DNA of 64,000 nucleotides, taken from contig NC_066290.1 in NCBI RefSeq assembly GCF_905404315.1, positions 7,687,453 to 7,751,452 of the forward strand. Direction: 5' to 3'. The DNA is from Leptidea sinapis (taxonomy: Eukaryota; Arthropoda; Insecta; Lepidoptera; Pieridae). Below are positions 1 to 8,863 of this stretch, one piece after another. The first letter of the stretch is position 1. Each line of letters starts with the position of its first letter. The notes beneath the pieces were generated by a model. The model was not told the origin of the DNA, did no database searches, and saw only the letters and a list, made by a program, of their open reading frames with translations. Both the position numbers and the translations under genes were made by a program.

Positions 1-372
1 TATTTGTATACTAAAAGCAAAACTTTATAACTATATTAGCAAAATGAATATCCCAGAAAATGTACACACCAAATGTGTTACGAAATTTAAATGAATTGTT
101 AAAAAACGTTTGTGTGGGAAAGGCATAAATGATGATAGCATAAATGATTTTCTTAATGACACCACGGACTGGGAATAAAGCGAATACCCTCAGGCTCTTT
201 AATTATAAATGTTTATTGTATGATATCACATTGTAATCCATATTTTATATTAAAAAAAAAGCCCGCTGAGTTTCTTGCGCCCATTCTTCTCAGGTCTGAG
301 GCAGTCTCTTTTGTATTTGACGTTCAATAAGTGATTTTAAATCCTATTTTGAATAAAAATATTTGAATTTGA
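1..372 (+). mobile_element. 3' end of a Jockey-like LINE (family J2)
   Basis: The first 180 bases encode the degraded C-terminus of a reverse-transcriptase polyprotein, ending in residues like NDFLNDTTDW before a stop. A 3' UTR follows with a GCCCGCTGAGTTTCTTGCGC block and a terminal run of TTTGAATT-type repeats. The same C-terminus and UTR recur on the minus strand at 62000-62790, where the reading frame is longer and cleaner. UTR-only relatives lie at 20519-20577 and 27495-27640. This copy continues left of the window or is 5'-truncated. Confidence 0.75.
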
Positions 373-1148
373 ATAAAATATGACACTATTATGATGTTTA
401 TAAATTATTATAAACACAGTTACAGTCATAGTTTATTGTTGGAAGTTGTAAACAATTAAAATACCGTATTCAAATACTTAATTAGCAAATGTTGACTAAA
501 ACGAAAAATATTGATGTTTTCATCAATATTTTGAAATTGGTGCCAAATTAGGCGAAAATTTTGTGAGACAAACCCGTAAGGTATTTTTTAATTTCTCTCA
601 CGGATTCGGGTGAAAAATCACATAGTTCTGAGGTGAACCATAAAAAAACATACGAGTTAAGAGTGTCTCATTTTTTTTTAAGTCATTCGAAAATTTGGTA
701 AAGTGGGTTCATACTCAAACTAAAATACGTTTTTCTAAATACGATTTGAAAATCAATTTTTGAACTTACAAATTTTATAACTATATTTATACAAGTGGAA
801 CCGACAGACGTTGTCCTGCACATACGTCTTAAATTTGAAAAATCGGTCCAGCCGTTAGGAGTAGTTCACTAACATACACATGAGCAGGAGAATTATATTA
901 TATGGACGGAATTGAGAATCTAAACCAATCTCAAATTCACTGGAACACACAAAAAAATCATCAAAATCGGTCTAGCCGTTTAGGAGGTAGTTCAATAGTG
1001 AATCTAAACCATTCTCGAATCCACCTGAAGACACACACCAATCTCAAATTCACTGGAACAACCAAAAATTTCATTAAAATCGGTCCAGCCGTTTAGGAGG
1101 TAGTTCAGTGACATACACACGCACACAAGAAATATATATATAAAGATA
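373..1148. repeat. Degenerate interspersed repeats with an AATCGGTCCAGCCGTT motif
   Basis: No gene is visible. The block AATCGGTCCAGCCGTT followed by AGGAGGTAGTTC occurs three times (near 840, 965 and 1078), each time after a CTCAAATTCACTGGAAC-like stretch in the last two copies. This gives an imperfect tandem of roughly 115 bp. The last copy ends in an ACACGCACACAAG stretch and an AT-rich tail. It looks like the 3' part of a retroposon that is partly duplicated in tandem. The class is not resolved. Confidence 0.5.
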
Positions 1149-2384
1149 TACTTAGTCTGGCCATAAATACTGTTACGATTAAAAATAAACAAAATATTAC
1201 ATTTCCATTTGGAGTCTGTCATTTTTATATGACATTATGACATTTGCATTATTAAAATGGAGTGGGGTGATAAAGAGAACCCAATCGCTGTGATTGCATT
1301 ACACAAAGTAGGTTTGGAGCTATATGCAATTTTTAAAACTCTCCATACGCTTGGTTTTAGTTAAATGTTTGTGTACCTAGCTATAGTTAGACCTCCTCTG
1401 TTTGTGACAGAAAAAGATCTTGCCGTCCACGTAGAGTTCGTACGAAAAAAGTGGTCAAAGCAGTAAGGGAAAGAATTCTAAGAAATCCTGTCCGAAAGCA
1501 AAATATTTTAACTCTGGACATGAAGATAGCACCTAGAACCATGTTGCGTATTTTAAAAGATAACTTAGGACTTGCAGCCTATAAGAGACGTACTGGTAAT
1601 TTCATAACTGATTATTTAAAAAAGAATAGGGTGGTAAAATCGAAACAACTAATGACGCGCTCCGCAAAGGGAGGTCACAGAAAAATTTTGTTTACGGATG
1701 AGATTTTTTTTACAATTGAGCAACATTTTAACAAACAAAATATCCGTATTTATGCTCAAAGCTCTAAGGAAGGTTCAGAATTAGTCGACATAGTGCAACA
1801 TGGGTACTATCTGACTTCAGTGATGGTTTTGGTGGGGTATTAGCTGTGAAGGAGTGACTGAGCCATATTTTTGTGAAAAAGGTATCAAATCATCGGCACA
1901 AGTGTATCAAGATACCATTCTTGAGAAGGTAGTGAAGCCCCTTAACAACACCATGTTCAATAATAAAGAATGGTCCTTCCAGCAATACGCCGGGTCATAA
2001 AGCTCGGTCTACGCACTCTTGGTTGGAAACGAACGTTTCGGTCTTCATCAGAGCTGAAGACTGGCTGTCATCTAGTCCCAATCTTAATCCGCTTGTTTAT
2101 GATTTATGGTCAGTTTAAGAGAGTATGGCTTGCTCTAAACGCCATGATTATTTTGAGTCCCTAAAACTATCAGTGAAGAATTTTCCCATGGAAAGAGTGC
2201 GTGCTTCTATTGATAACTGACCTCAACCATCAAAGGACTGTATTGCAGCCATTGAAGACCACTTCGAATAAGCTTTATATATTTTAAATTGTTTTATATT
2301 TAGATATGTATTAAACGAAGACACTGTAAGAGTATCGAAAATTTTTATTTTTGTTTATTTCAGTATTTATGGCAAGACTAGGTA
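1149..2384 (+). mobile_element. Tc1/mariner-superfamily DNA transposon with both inverted repeats
   Basis: The left end (1151-1172) reads CTTAGTCTGGCCATAAATAC and the right end (2361-2382) is its imperfect reverse complement. Both ends are bordered by TA, the usual target duplication of this superfamily. The total length of about 1.24 kb fits a single-gene element. The interior is a broken transposase (separate entry). The element lies inside older repeat sequence. Confidence 0.8.
1257..2271 (+). pseudogene. Broken Tc1/mariner transposase
   Basis: Starting at the ATG at 1257, the sequence matches this transposase family in order: a helix-turn-helix-like N-terminus, RERILRNPVRKQ, RRTGNFITDYLKKNR, the first catalytic aspartate in LFTDE, then VYQDT and VKPLNNTMFNN, and a C-terminal EDHFE before the stop at 2269. 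An in-frame stop about 37 codons after the start and several frameshifts break the protein; the longest open piece is 130 residues (1451-1843). In the second catalytic block, the QQDSAPAH-like motif reads QQYAG and then a stop, so the aspartate is lost. The copy is dead; any activity would need a transposase from elsewhere. Confidence 0.8.
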
Positions 2385-2587
2385 TTTATTATAATTTATT
2401 TTTAATATGTTTTGAAAAGTTTAATTGTTCCTCATATGTATCAAATCTATATTTGATGTTAGCAAAGCTGCAATAAAAATAACGACGAGAGACTTACTTT
2501 TAGATGATGTTGGTGATCCTACAATCTCAATCAATACACTCTAAAAATTAAATTATGTAAATAAACGACACTCGTCTTAGACAAAGT

Positions 2588-2945
2588 ACAAATCAAATCA
2601 AATCAAATCAAAATCACTTTATTCATGTAGGTCACGGAAATGACACTTATGAATGTAAAAAAAATATTTTTCTTATTGAATTTGCCGCTACTTCGTAAAG
2701 GGTTGAGCTAATGAGAAGAATTAGCAAGAAACTCATTGCCTTTTATATCAAGATTTACATTTTCATCGTTTTACAAATCATTTCAGTTGCAATATAATAT
2801 GTAAAATGATGCAACAAACATGCTCAAACGTTAAATAGTCAATGCCTTACACGCGTAAGTCAAAAAAAGTAAATGTAAATTAATACAAAAGTTATTGAGT
2901 ACAGTAGCTGCATCAACCACATACACCATAAATAAATAAATAAAA
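2588..2945 (-). mobile_element. LINE 3' UTR fragment with a (TTTGATT)n tail
   Basis: On the plus strand it begins AAATCAAATCAAATCAAAATC and continues with a CACTTTATTCATGTAG block and a GAAACTCATTGCC block, which is a LINE 3' UTR read backwards. The same sequence recurs at 40502-40865 (minus) and at 14485-14624 (plus), the latter ending in TTTGATTTGATTTGATT. No coding part remains. Confidence 0.6.
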
Positions 2946-3087
2946 AATTATAAGCAATTATAAATAAATATATATATTTATACTTACTTACTTAGCTACT
3001 TAGTAGGGTCGTAATAATAAACTTTGCTATAAATTCCTACTCTACCAGCATAGACACTTCGAATCAATTAACGAGAATATTTCTTAA

Positions 3088-3830
3088 CGCATCACCGCTC
3101 TTCGACAACACTTCCCTAAAAGCCTCGCCTAGTATCGGAATACTGGGTCTTAAAATCTCGAGCGATTGCCAATTCCGTGGCCATCTGGAGGGCATAGCCA
3201 AATTGGCTTCAAAGAAACTGGGCGTCATTAATAGAGCACGGCAGTACTTCAAGCCGGCCCACATTCTAGCGCTGTACAAAGCGCAGTTCCGGCCACACAT
3301 GGAGTATTGCTGTCATCTCTGGTCTGGCGCACCCCAGTATCAGCTCGATCCATTTGACCGCGTGCAACGCAGAGCAGCGCGAATTGTCGGGGACCCAGTA
3401 CTCTGTGAACGGCTGGATCACTTGGCGTTGCGTAGAGACGTCGCTTCATTGTGTGTCTTCTACCGCATTTATCACGGGGAGTGTTCCGAAGAGCTGTTTT
3501 ACCTAATTCCTGCCGCCGAATTCCACCTTCGCACGACACGCCACAAGTTAGGATATCATCCTCACCATCTGGATGTGTGGCGGTCCTCCACAGTGCGGTT
3601 TTCAAGGAGCTTTCTTCCACGTACTACAAAGCTGTGGAATGAGCTTCCTTGTGCGGTGTTTCCGGGACGATACGTCATGGGTACCTTCAAAAAAAGCGCG
3701 TACACCTTCCTTAAAGGCCGGCAACGCTCTTGTGATTCCTTTGGTGTTGCAAGAGAATGTGGGCGGCGGTGATCACTTAACACCAGGTGACCCATACGCT
3801 CGTTAGTCCTCCTATTCCATAAAAAAAAAA
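3088..3830 (+). mobile_element. 5'-truncated Jockey-like LINE (family J1), 3' end of the RT polyprotein
   Basis: An open frame to the stop at 3770 encodes the post-catalytic part of a non-LTR reverse transcriptase: KLASKKLGVINRARQYF, HMEYCCHLWSG and FLPRTTKLWNELP are clear family blocks. The finger, palm and YADD regions are absent because of 5' truncation. The copy ends in ATTCCATAAAAAAAAAA, a short A-tail. It is nearly the same as the 3' half of the longer copy at 58855-61008 and as the stub at 54607-54828, so all three belong to one family. This copy keeps two segments that the longer copy has deleted. Confidence 0.85.
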
Positions 3831-4749
3831 TCAATGTGGCATAAGTAGCTACTAAGACTCCAATTCTTGTGTGAATGAAATGCGCATTCATTGTTATAGT
3901 ACCGAGATAAATTAGTGTTCAATTAATTTCTGGCTGTTAGTGCACAAACAGAGCTAGGAGTTAGTGATGAGAAATGGATTGAGGTAAAGTTTCATGGAGA
4001 TGAGATTGAATATTGAACTTATTTTTGCTGTAATATAGTTATAGTATGTATTACAGAACATTGGCGTAAAAGTTATCAGCCCCAGTTTAATTTTTAGGAA
4101 ACTTAAAGTAGTCAGTTCGTTTTGTAGTAGTAAGGCTATATGGAGGTTCAATATATTTAGGGACTGTTTCACAACGTCCAAGTAAAGTAGTAGATTTTCA
4201 TGGGCTAGATAAATTAATGGCTTTGTAGTGAATATGTAGCGTGTATGAGTATCGATGACGTAATCAACATACTTACTTGTAACATCGTGGGTTAGGTAGC
4301 ACGTAGTTGCTCTAACCAATCTGTTGCATACTGTGTACCGTGTAGGATGTTTGTGGTAAATAAATAACCTGTTCTCGATTGAACTGACTTTTACTTGCAT
4401 TCCTAAATAGCCTTCTGATCTCTAAAGAACAATAGTGATAGTGTAGATGAACAGAGTGACTCCTACAGCTTCATAAAAGTTTCAGATAAAACAGATTGCG
4501 TTACACAATCACTTCACCGTTTTATTTAATTACTAGATTACTTATCTGGCAGATTGATCTGGCAACCTTGCACTCAATAGTTCCGTTTGACGAAATGAAA
4601 ATATTAAAAAATCTGTTTCTTATACGAAATAACACGAGAAATTTTACAATTTACTATTTGTATACATTTTTATATTGTGTGTGTAATAAAATATTATGTG
4701 ACGCACGCATTGCGCGTACGTCCTGATCTCGACTCGCTTCGCACTCGAC
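3831..4749. other. Intergenic or intronic, no gene seen
   Basis: AT-rich. The only recognisable part is at 4162-4186, GGGACTGTTTCACAACGTCC, the inverted form of a motif seen again at 6311-6337 and 6993-7017. It is probably the end of a MITE-like element. Short open frames here have no recognisable protein features. Confidence 0.4.
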
Positions 4750-4927
4750 ATGAGCGCACGCGTATTATGCCGTAACGAGTAGGACGTGCGCGTTGGAGTG
4801 CGCAGAAGTTTCTGGGCGTGAGCCTGCCTGGAACCTCCATCGGTGCAGATCTTGGTGGTAGTAGCAAATACTCCAGCAAGGCCCTGGAGGACTGACGTGG
4901 AGAAGGGTTTCGCGTGAACAGTAGTTG
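4750..4927 (+). pseudogene. 28S ribosomal RNA fragment
   Basis: The strand reads as the large-subunit rRNA. CCGTAACGAGTAGGAC, GGTGCAGATCTTGGTGG, TAGTAGCAAATACTCCAGC and GACGTGGAGAAGGGTTTCG are landmarks of the conserved 28S stretch before GTGAACAGTAGTTG. The left boundary is uncertain; GC-rich sequence from about 4698 may belong to it. Only about 180-230 bases of the roughly 4-kb molecule are present, so it is not a functional rRNA gene. The sequence breaks off just after GTAGTTG and continues directly into 18S sequence. Confidence 0.8.
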
Positions 4928-4987
4928 CTGTTGTCACGGGTAACGGGTAATCAGGGTTCGATTCTGGAGAGGGAGCCTGAGAAACGG
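4928..4987 (+). pseudogene. 18S ribosomal RNA fragment fused to the 28S fragment
   Basis: CACGGGTAACGGGTAATCAG followed by GGTTCGATTCTGGAGAGGG and AGCCTGAGAAACGG is the conserved small-subunit segment near position 400 of 18S rRNA, with a few substitutions. It follows the 28S fragment with no spacer and in the same orientation, an order and spacing that does not occur in the rDNA unit. To the right the sequence drops at once into AT-rich DNA. Confidence 0.85.
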
Positions 4988-5282
4988 TGTATATTTCTAA
5001 ATAGCACTTTGACCAATATTTTCACAATAAAATCAATCATCACATGATTGTATTCCGCTTTACTGTAACGATACTTGAGAATGTCTACTAATCAGTTGTC
5101 ATGAGCCTTTCATAATTATCCATAAGTCATAACTTAAATATAATAGTAGAGGAGCCCAAGAGACCATTTTGAAATTTATTCTAGTGCCTCAGAATAACAT
5201 AAGAGGAACAAACTAGCACCTTTTGAAGAACTCCCAACATAACCGAGCCCTACATATAGCATCGAACGTCTAGACTGTAGAG
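4988..5282. other. AT-rich, no gene seen
   Basis: No coding or repeat features recognised. It lies between the rRNA chimera and the hAT-type MITE. Confidence 0.4.
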
Positions 5283-5505
5283 CATAGGTTCTCAACGAGG
5301 GCGATAACGCCCCCTTGTGGGCGTTTGAGACTTTCGGGGGGGCAGTAGACGACCCAGAGAAAATTAGGGGGCATTGAGATGACGCCAATGGGGCATGGGT
5401 AGATAAAAAATATAGTCTAAAAAGGCAAAAAAATACACGAAAATACTCTAGAAAAAAACATATTCTCAAAGTGGGCGGTTAGCAAAATAAGGTTGAGAAA
5501 CTATG
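5283..5505. mobile_element. hAT-type MITE
   Basis: The inverted ends are CATAGGTTCTCAAC (5283-5296) and GTTGAGAAACTATG (5492-5505). They are flanked by 8-base direct repeats CTGTAGAG (5275-5282) and CTCTAGAG (5506-5513) that differ at one position. An 8-bp duplication and a CA..GGTTCTCAAC end are typical of hAT elements. The 223-bp interior has a G-rich patch and no transposase, so it is non-autonomous. Confidence 0.75.
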
Positions 5506-5513
5506 CTCTAGAG

Positions 5514-6181
5514 CAACCGATCAGATTAGTAAAAAAATCAATCGTTAGAACAACTCGAGCGTATCAGATTGAGACAAAGTATGTTAGTCGTATGCAGTAA
5601 AGTTGCAGTTGGTGTATTTCAATAATCCAACAATTTGAGCGTTACATAAGAGAATCGGAAAGTCACAAGGTTTCAAACTAAAAATTTCAAACCACCGGGT
5701 TAAGGTAATTCCTCCATATTATTGTCAGATTATGGTTTCATGGTCACGATTGTTTTTTGCACACGTCCAAATCACCAGTCTTTTGAAATAGTAGTAGGCA
5801 GATTAATATTTTTCCGCTATCACAAACACGTGGGGCGCATACACTGTTAATATCTGAAGCGCTTGAGTATTTCTTTGGGACTGTTTTTTTTACAGACTGT
5901 AAGTTTGTTGTACGCACTCCTACCAGTGACAGGGTATAAGTTCCATCATATGAACTTTTTTTTCTCTTTGGCATCTAATCCTCTCAATCCAATAGGTGCC
6001 CACGACGCTAGAGTAAATCTCTATTTAGCTCTTGGGCTCCCTTACCATTATATAAATTGTCATCGTTTTGTCAAATGCTTGTCACTCTGTCAGGTGATCC
6101 ATCAGATAACTTTGGTATCAACTCCATCTTATAATTTAAATGGCGCTTACCTGATAGATAACATTTACAACTACTATATTT
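5514..6181. other. No recognised gene
   Basis: Two overlapping open frames on opposite strands (5744-5974 minus, 5863-6252 plus) have no family resemblance and run into repeat sequence. I see no splice-bounded exon. Confidence 0.35.
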
Positions 6182-6484
6182 TGTCCATTATGTTTCTTCT
6201 TAAAATGAACTCTAAGGTTCTGGGTGGCTTGACTCGTATTTGTACATTGTGAAACGCAATTAATGTCTTTATAAAATCTTTAGATAAGTAGCAAGTAACC
6301 TATTTGTAACTTTACTTGGACATTGTGAAACAGCCTATAAAATATGTACTTAATAGATTTTTTTAGATGATTGTTACTCACTTTGAGAAGTCCGATTCTC
6401 TTTATAATTAACACATGCATCAAGGACCGACAAGTAAATAAGATCACCAGTATGTAAGTACTACTTCTAGGAACTGACATATAC
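6182..6484 (+). repeat. Direct repeat, copy 1 (partner at 6866-7164)
   Basis: The blocks CATTATGTTTCTTCTTAAAA, CTAAGGTTCTGGGTGGC and GGACATTGTGAAACAGCCT, and the end block CTACTTCTAGGAACTGACAT, occur in the same order in both copies, 684 bp apart. The GTTTCAC/GTGAAAC segment also occurs inverted at 4162-4186. This may be a transposon end or a local duplication. Confidence 0.7.
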
Positions 6485-6865
6485 AAGTCAAAATATCTGA
6501 ATTTAAGGTATAAAAAAAAACTTTATTTCATAATTACAAAATTCTTATCTTACTTTCACAAATGTATTACTTAAGCTATGGTAATGTGAATGATGCTCCT
6601 CGCTACTGCCACTGCTGTATATATAATGTGGTGCGGTACTGCAGCGCGGGAAGAGGGTTATCGTTGTGTAGGATGTTATTGAATACCAATACCCAGTATT
6701 ACTCCATTGTGTTCTTTTAATGAGTTCCTTGTGATATTCCTCCATAATGTTCTTTTTATGAGTTCACTGTTTAGTAAATTCGTTCTTCGAAATCCAGGGT
6801 GTTGATATAACTGCTTCCTCTGTCTGACCTTTGTGTCTATAAGGTCTATTATATTGTTATCTTCA
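6485..6865. other. Spacer between the direct repeats
   Basis: It contains a T-rich stretch AAAAAAAAACTTTATTT near 6513, which could be the inverted poly(A) end of a retroposon. A minus-strand open frame, 6545-6745, has His/Ser-rich residues. No family was recognised. Confidence 0.3.
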
Positions 6866-7164
6866 TGTTCATTATGTTTCTTCTTAAAATGAACTCTAAG
6901 GTTCTGGGTGGCTTGACTCGTATTTGTACATTGTGTTACGCAATTAATGTCTTTATTCGATAGATAAGTAGCAAGTTGCCTGTTTGTAACTTTACTTGGA
7001 CATTGTGAAACAGCCTATAAAATATGTAATATATTTTTTAAAGGATTATCACTCAGTTTAAGGAAGTCCGATTCAGTTTGTAATTTACACACGCCTTAAG
7101 GTTCGACAAGTAATTAAGCAGGATCACCAGTATGTAATTACTACTTCTAGGAACTGACATACAC
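6866..7164 (+). repeat. Direct repeat, copy 2 (partner at 6182-6484)
   Basis: It has the same order of blocks as copy 1 with scattered substitutions and small indels, so the duplication is not recent. It ends about 170 bp before the first visible kinesin exon. Confidence 0.7.
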
Positions 7165-7336
7165 CCAGCTATACAGTATACACTACTACAGATACACATA
7201 CGATATAATAAGAAATCGAACATTATAACAAAACGACAACGAACGAAATCTACATTCAAATAAATAGACATTATTTTTCGTATCTAAATTTATTGTTACA
7301 ATATTTTTAAACTATAATTTATTTGTTATTACACAG

Positions 7337-7444
7337 TGAACAACAACGGGCGCAGAAATAGATTTGTCCCGTATCGTGATTCGGTGCTGACTTGGCTACT
7401 CAGAGACTGTTTCACTGGCGGAGCAAACACATTTGTCATAGCTA
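7337..7444 (+). CDS. Kinesin-like motor protein, internal exon (motor domain)
   Basis: This exon encodes the late motor segment. After a two-base split codon it reads NNNGRRNRFVPYRDSVLTWL and then LRDCFTGGANTFVIA. The VPYRDSVLTWLL block is diagnostic for the kinesin microtubule-binding region and in this form is typical of the kinesin-3 group. The acceptor is TTATTACACAG and the donor is GTAAGT at 7445. The phase (one base left over) fits the next exon exactly. Kinesins are ATP-driven microtubule motors. The P-loop, switch I and switch II exons must lie upstream; I found none in 1-7336, so they probably lie outside the window. GGAN replaces the common GGNS, a sign of divergence. Confidence 0.88.
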
Positions 7445-7572
7445 GTAAGTTTAAATACATAAAAAGATAGTTTTAATAAATTAAAACTTTTATATTCAAA
7501 GTCAAAACAACCCATTCGATATGATACCTCCGTTTGATTGGCTTAAGAATAGTAGTAATATTTTTGAACCAC

Positions 7573-7835
7573 AACGACACCTATTTCTGCCGTGAAGGAG
7601 TAAAGTTGCATTATTGTGTTTCAGTCTGAATGGCGCCAGCTAGTGAAATTACTGGGCAAATAAGACTTAGCATCTTATGTCTCAAGGTGACGAGCAAAAT
7701 CGTAGTGCCACTCAGAATTTTTGGGTTTTCCAAGAATCCTGAGCGCCAATACATTGTAATGGACAGGGCATATACCATCATGTTACCATCAGCTGAAGTT
7801 CTGCTCACCTTGTACGGTTTATGTATTACTTAACC
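7573..7835 (+). repeat. SINE-like repeat (family S) in a kinesin intron
   Basis: This copy has the CCTATTTCTGCCGTGAAG block, then AGTGAAATTACTGGGCAAAT, a GTGCCACTCAGAATT arm and a degenerate partner arm, and the ATCAGCTGAAGTTCTGCTC tail. Other copies: 17257-17562 (-), 20024-20160 (+), 33738-33930 (+), 35987-36170 (-), 61750-61995 (-), 63359-63668 (+) and 63712-63855 (+). The core of each is a hairpin whose arms are GTGCCGCTCAGAATT and its complement. No coding capacity. Confidence 0.7.
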
Positions 7836-8487
7836 TCCTATATTAGGTCACAACTAGCTACCTTTCACCTTTGTTATAGCAGTGGACGTCTGCCGGCTAA
7901 AAAGTGGATGATATTCTTTGAGACAATTGAACTTCCATTTCCATAACATTGGTTATTGCCTACATATTAACATAATGTTACTATCATTGAGTTAATAGCC
8001 ATAGCTTAAAGTAATAGCCAACTAAACTTTGCCCGTGCTGATTTTGAACAATAAAATATATGAAATAAAGATAGGTTACGTCATGCATACACTTCATTTT
8101 GCCAACAAGATTTTCCTAATTAACATTGTCCTGTTAACAAGTTCCTGGTTTTCTTAAGGGAACATTTTACTTTACTTTTTCTCACTACGAAAATCCTTAC
8201 AGAGTGATGATGATCAATTATTTAAGGATGTTACAGTTGATATCGATGTTTGCTTACATTTTTAACCATTTTTCAATAAAAAATATACTACAAGGGATGG
8301 TTCAAAAACAATTTAAAAGGAATAACAAAATTTCAAGAAGTATTTAGTAAAAAATTAAACTCATTCTGCAGAACTTTTTAGAATTAAAGATCTGAGAAAA
8401 CTTCTCATTCTAGTGAATAATTCTAGCTGTCTAACATAGCTATAGATAGATAATGTTTCAAGTTTATATTGTTTTTGTATATTTCAG

Positions 8488-8663
8488 CTGTCTCACCAAG
8501 TGAGGTCTGTTATAGTGAAACAGCTTCAACGCTTCGCTGGGCAGCAAGCGCCTTAAAATTACCCAACAAACCGTATATACCCACAAGTGCTGATACAAAA
8601 GCTGCTATACAAATACAGTATAACCGGTTACTCACTGAATTAGCTGATAATCATATTTTATAT
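8488..8663 (+). CDS. Kinesin-like motor protein, internal exon (end of motor and neck)
   Basis: The acceptor is TTTGTATATTTCAG and the donor is GTAAGT at 8664. The split codon joins the previous exon to give IATVSPSEVCYSETASTLRW, then AASALKLPNKP. The SP..V.Y.ET.STLR.A pattern is the last conserved motor helix. TLRWA replaces the usual TLRYA. After the motor, the NKP stretch and IQYNRLLTELADNHILY match the neck region that follows a kinesin-3 motor, although it is short and not obviously a long coiled coil. The exon ends in phase 0. Confidence 0.9.
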
Positions 8664-8863
8664 GTAAGTATTCTCTAAAAGATTATTGTAAAAACTTAGA
8701 TGGACAGCGATCACTATTCAGAAAAGAGTTATCATAAGAGTGTTGTCTGTTCTACGATTTTATATCACCGTGCCATTTATATTTTTTCTTAGAATTAAAA
8801 AAATTGTAAAATAAAGCCACTATATAATTATTATTGAAAATATAAGTATATTTCTTTTTTTAG

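Noticed and set aside
4644..4937. 97-residue minus-strand open frame
   Set aside because: It is antisense to the rRNA fragment; its GC-rich openness comes from rRNA sequence.
5744..6252. Candidate upstream kinesin exon
   Set aside because: No P-loop, SSRSH or DLAGSE motif and no bounded splice sites; the frames are on both strands and end in repeats.
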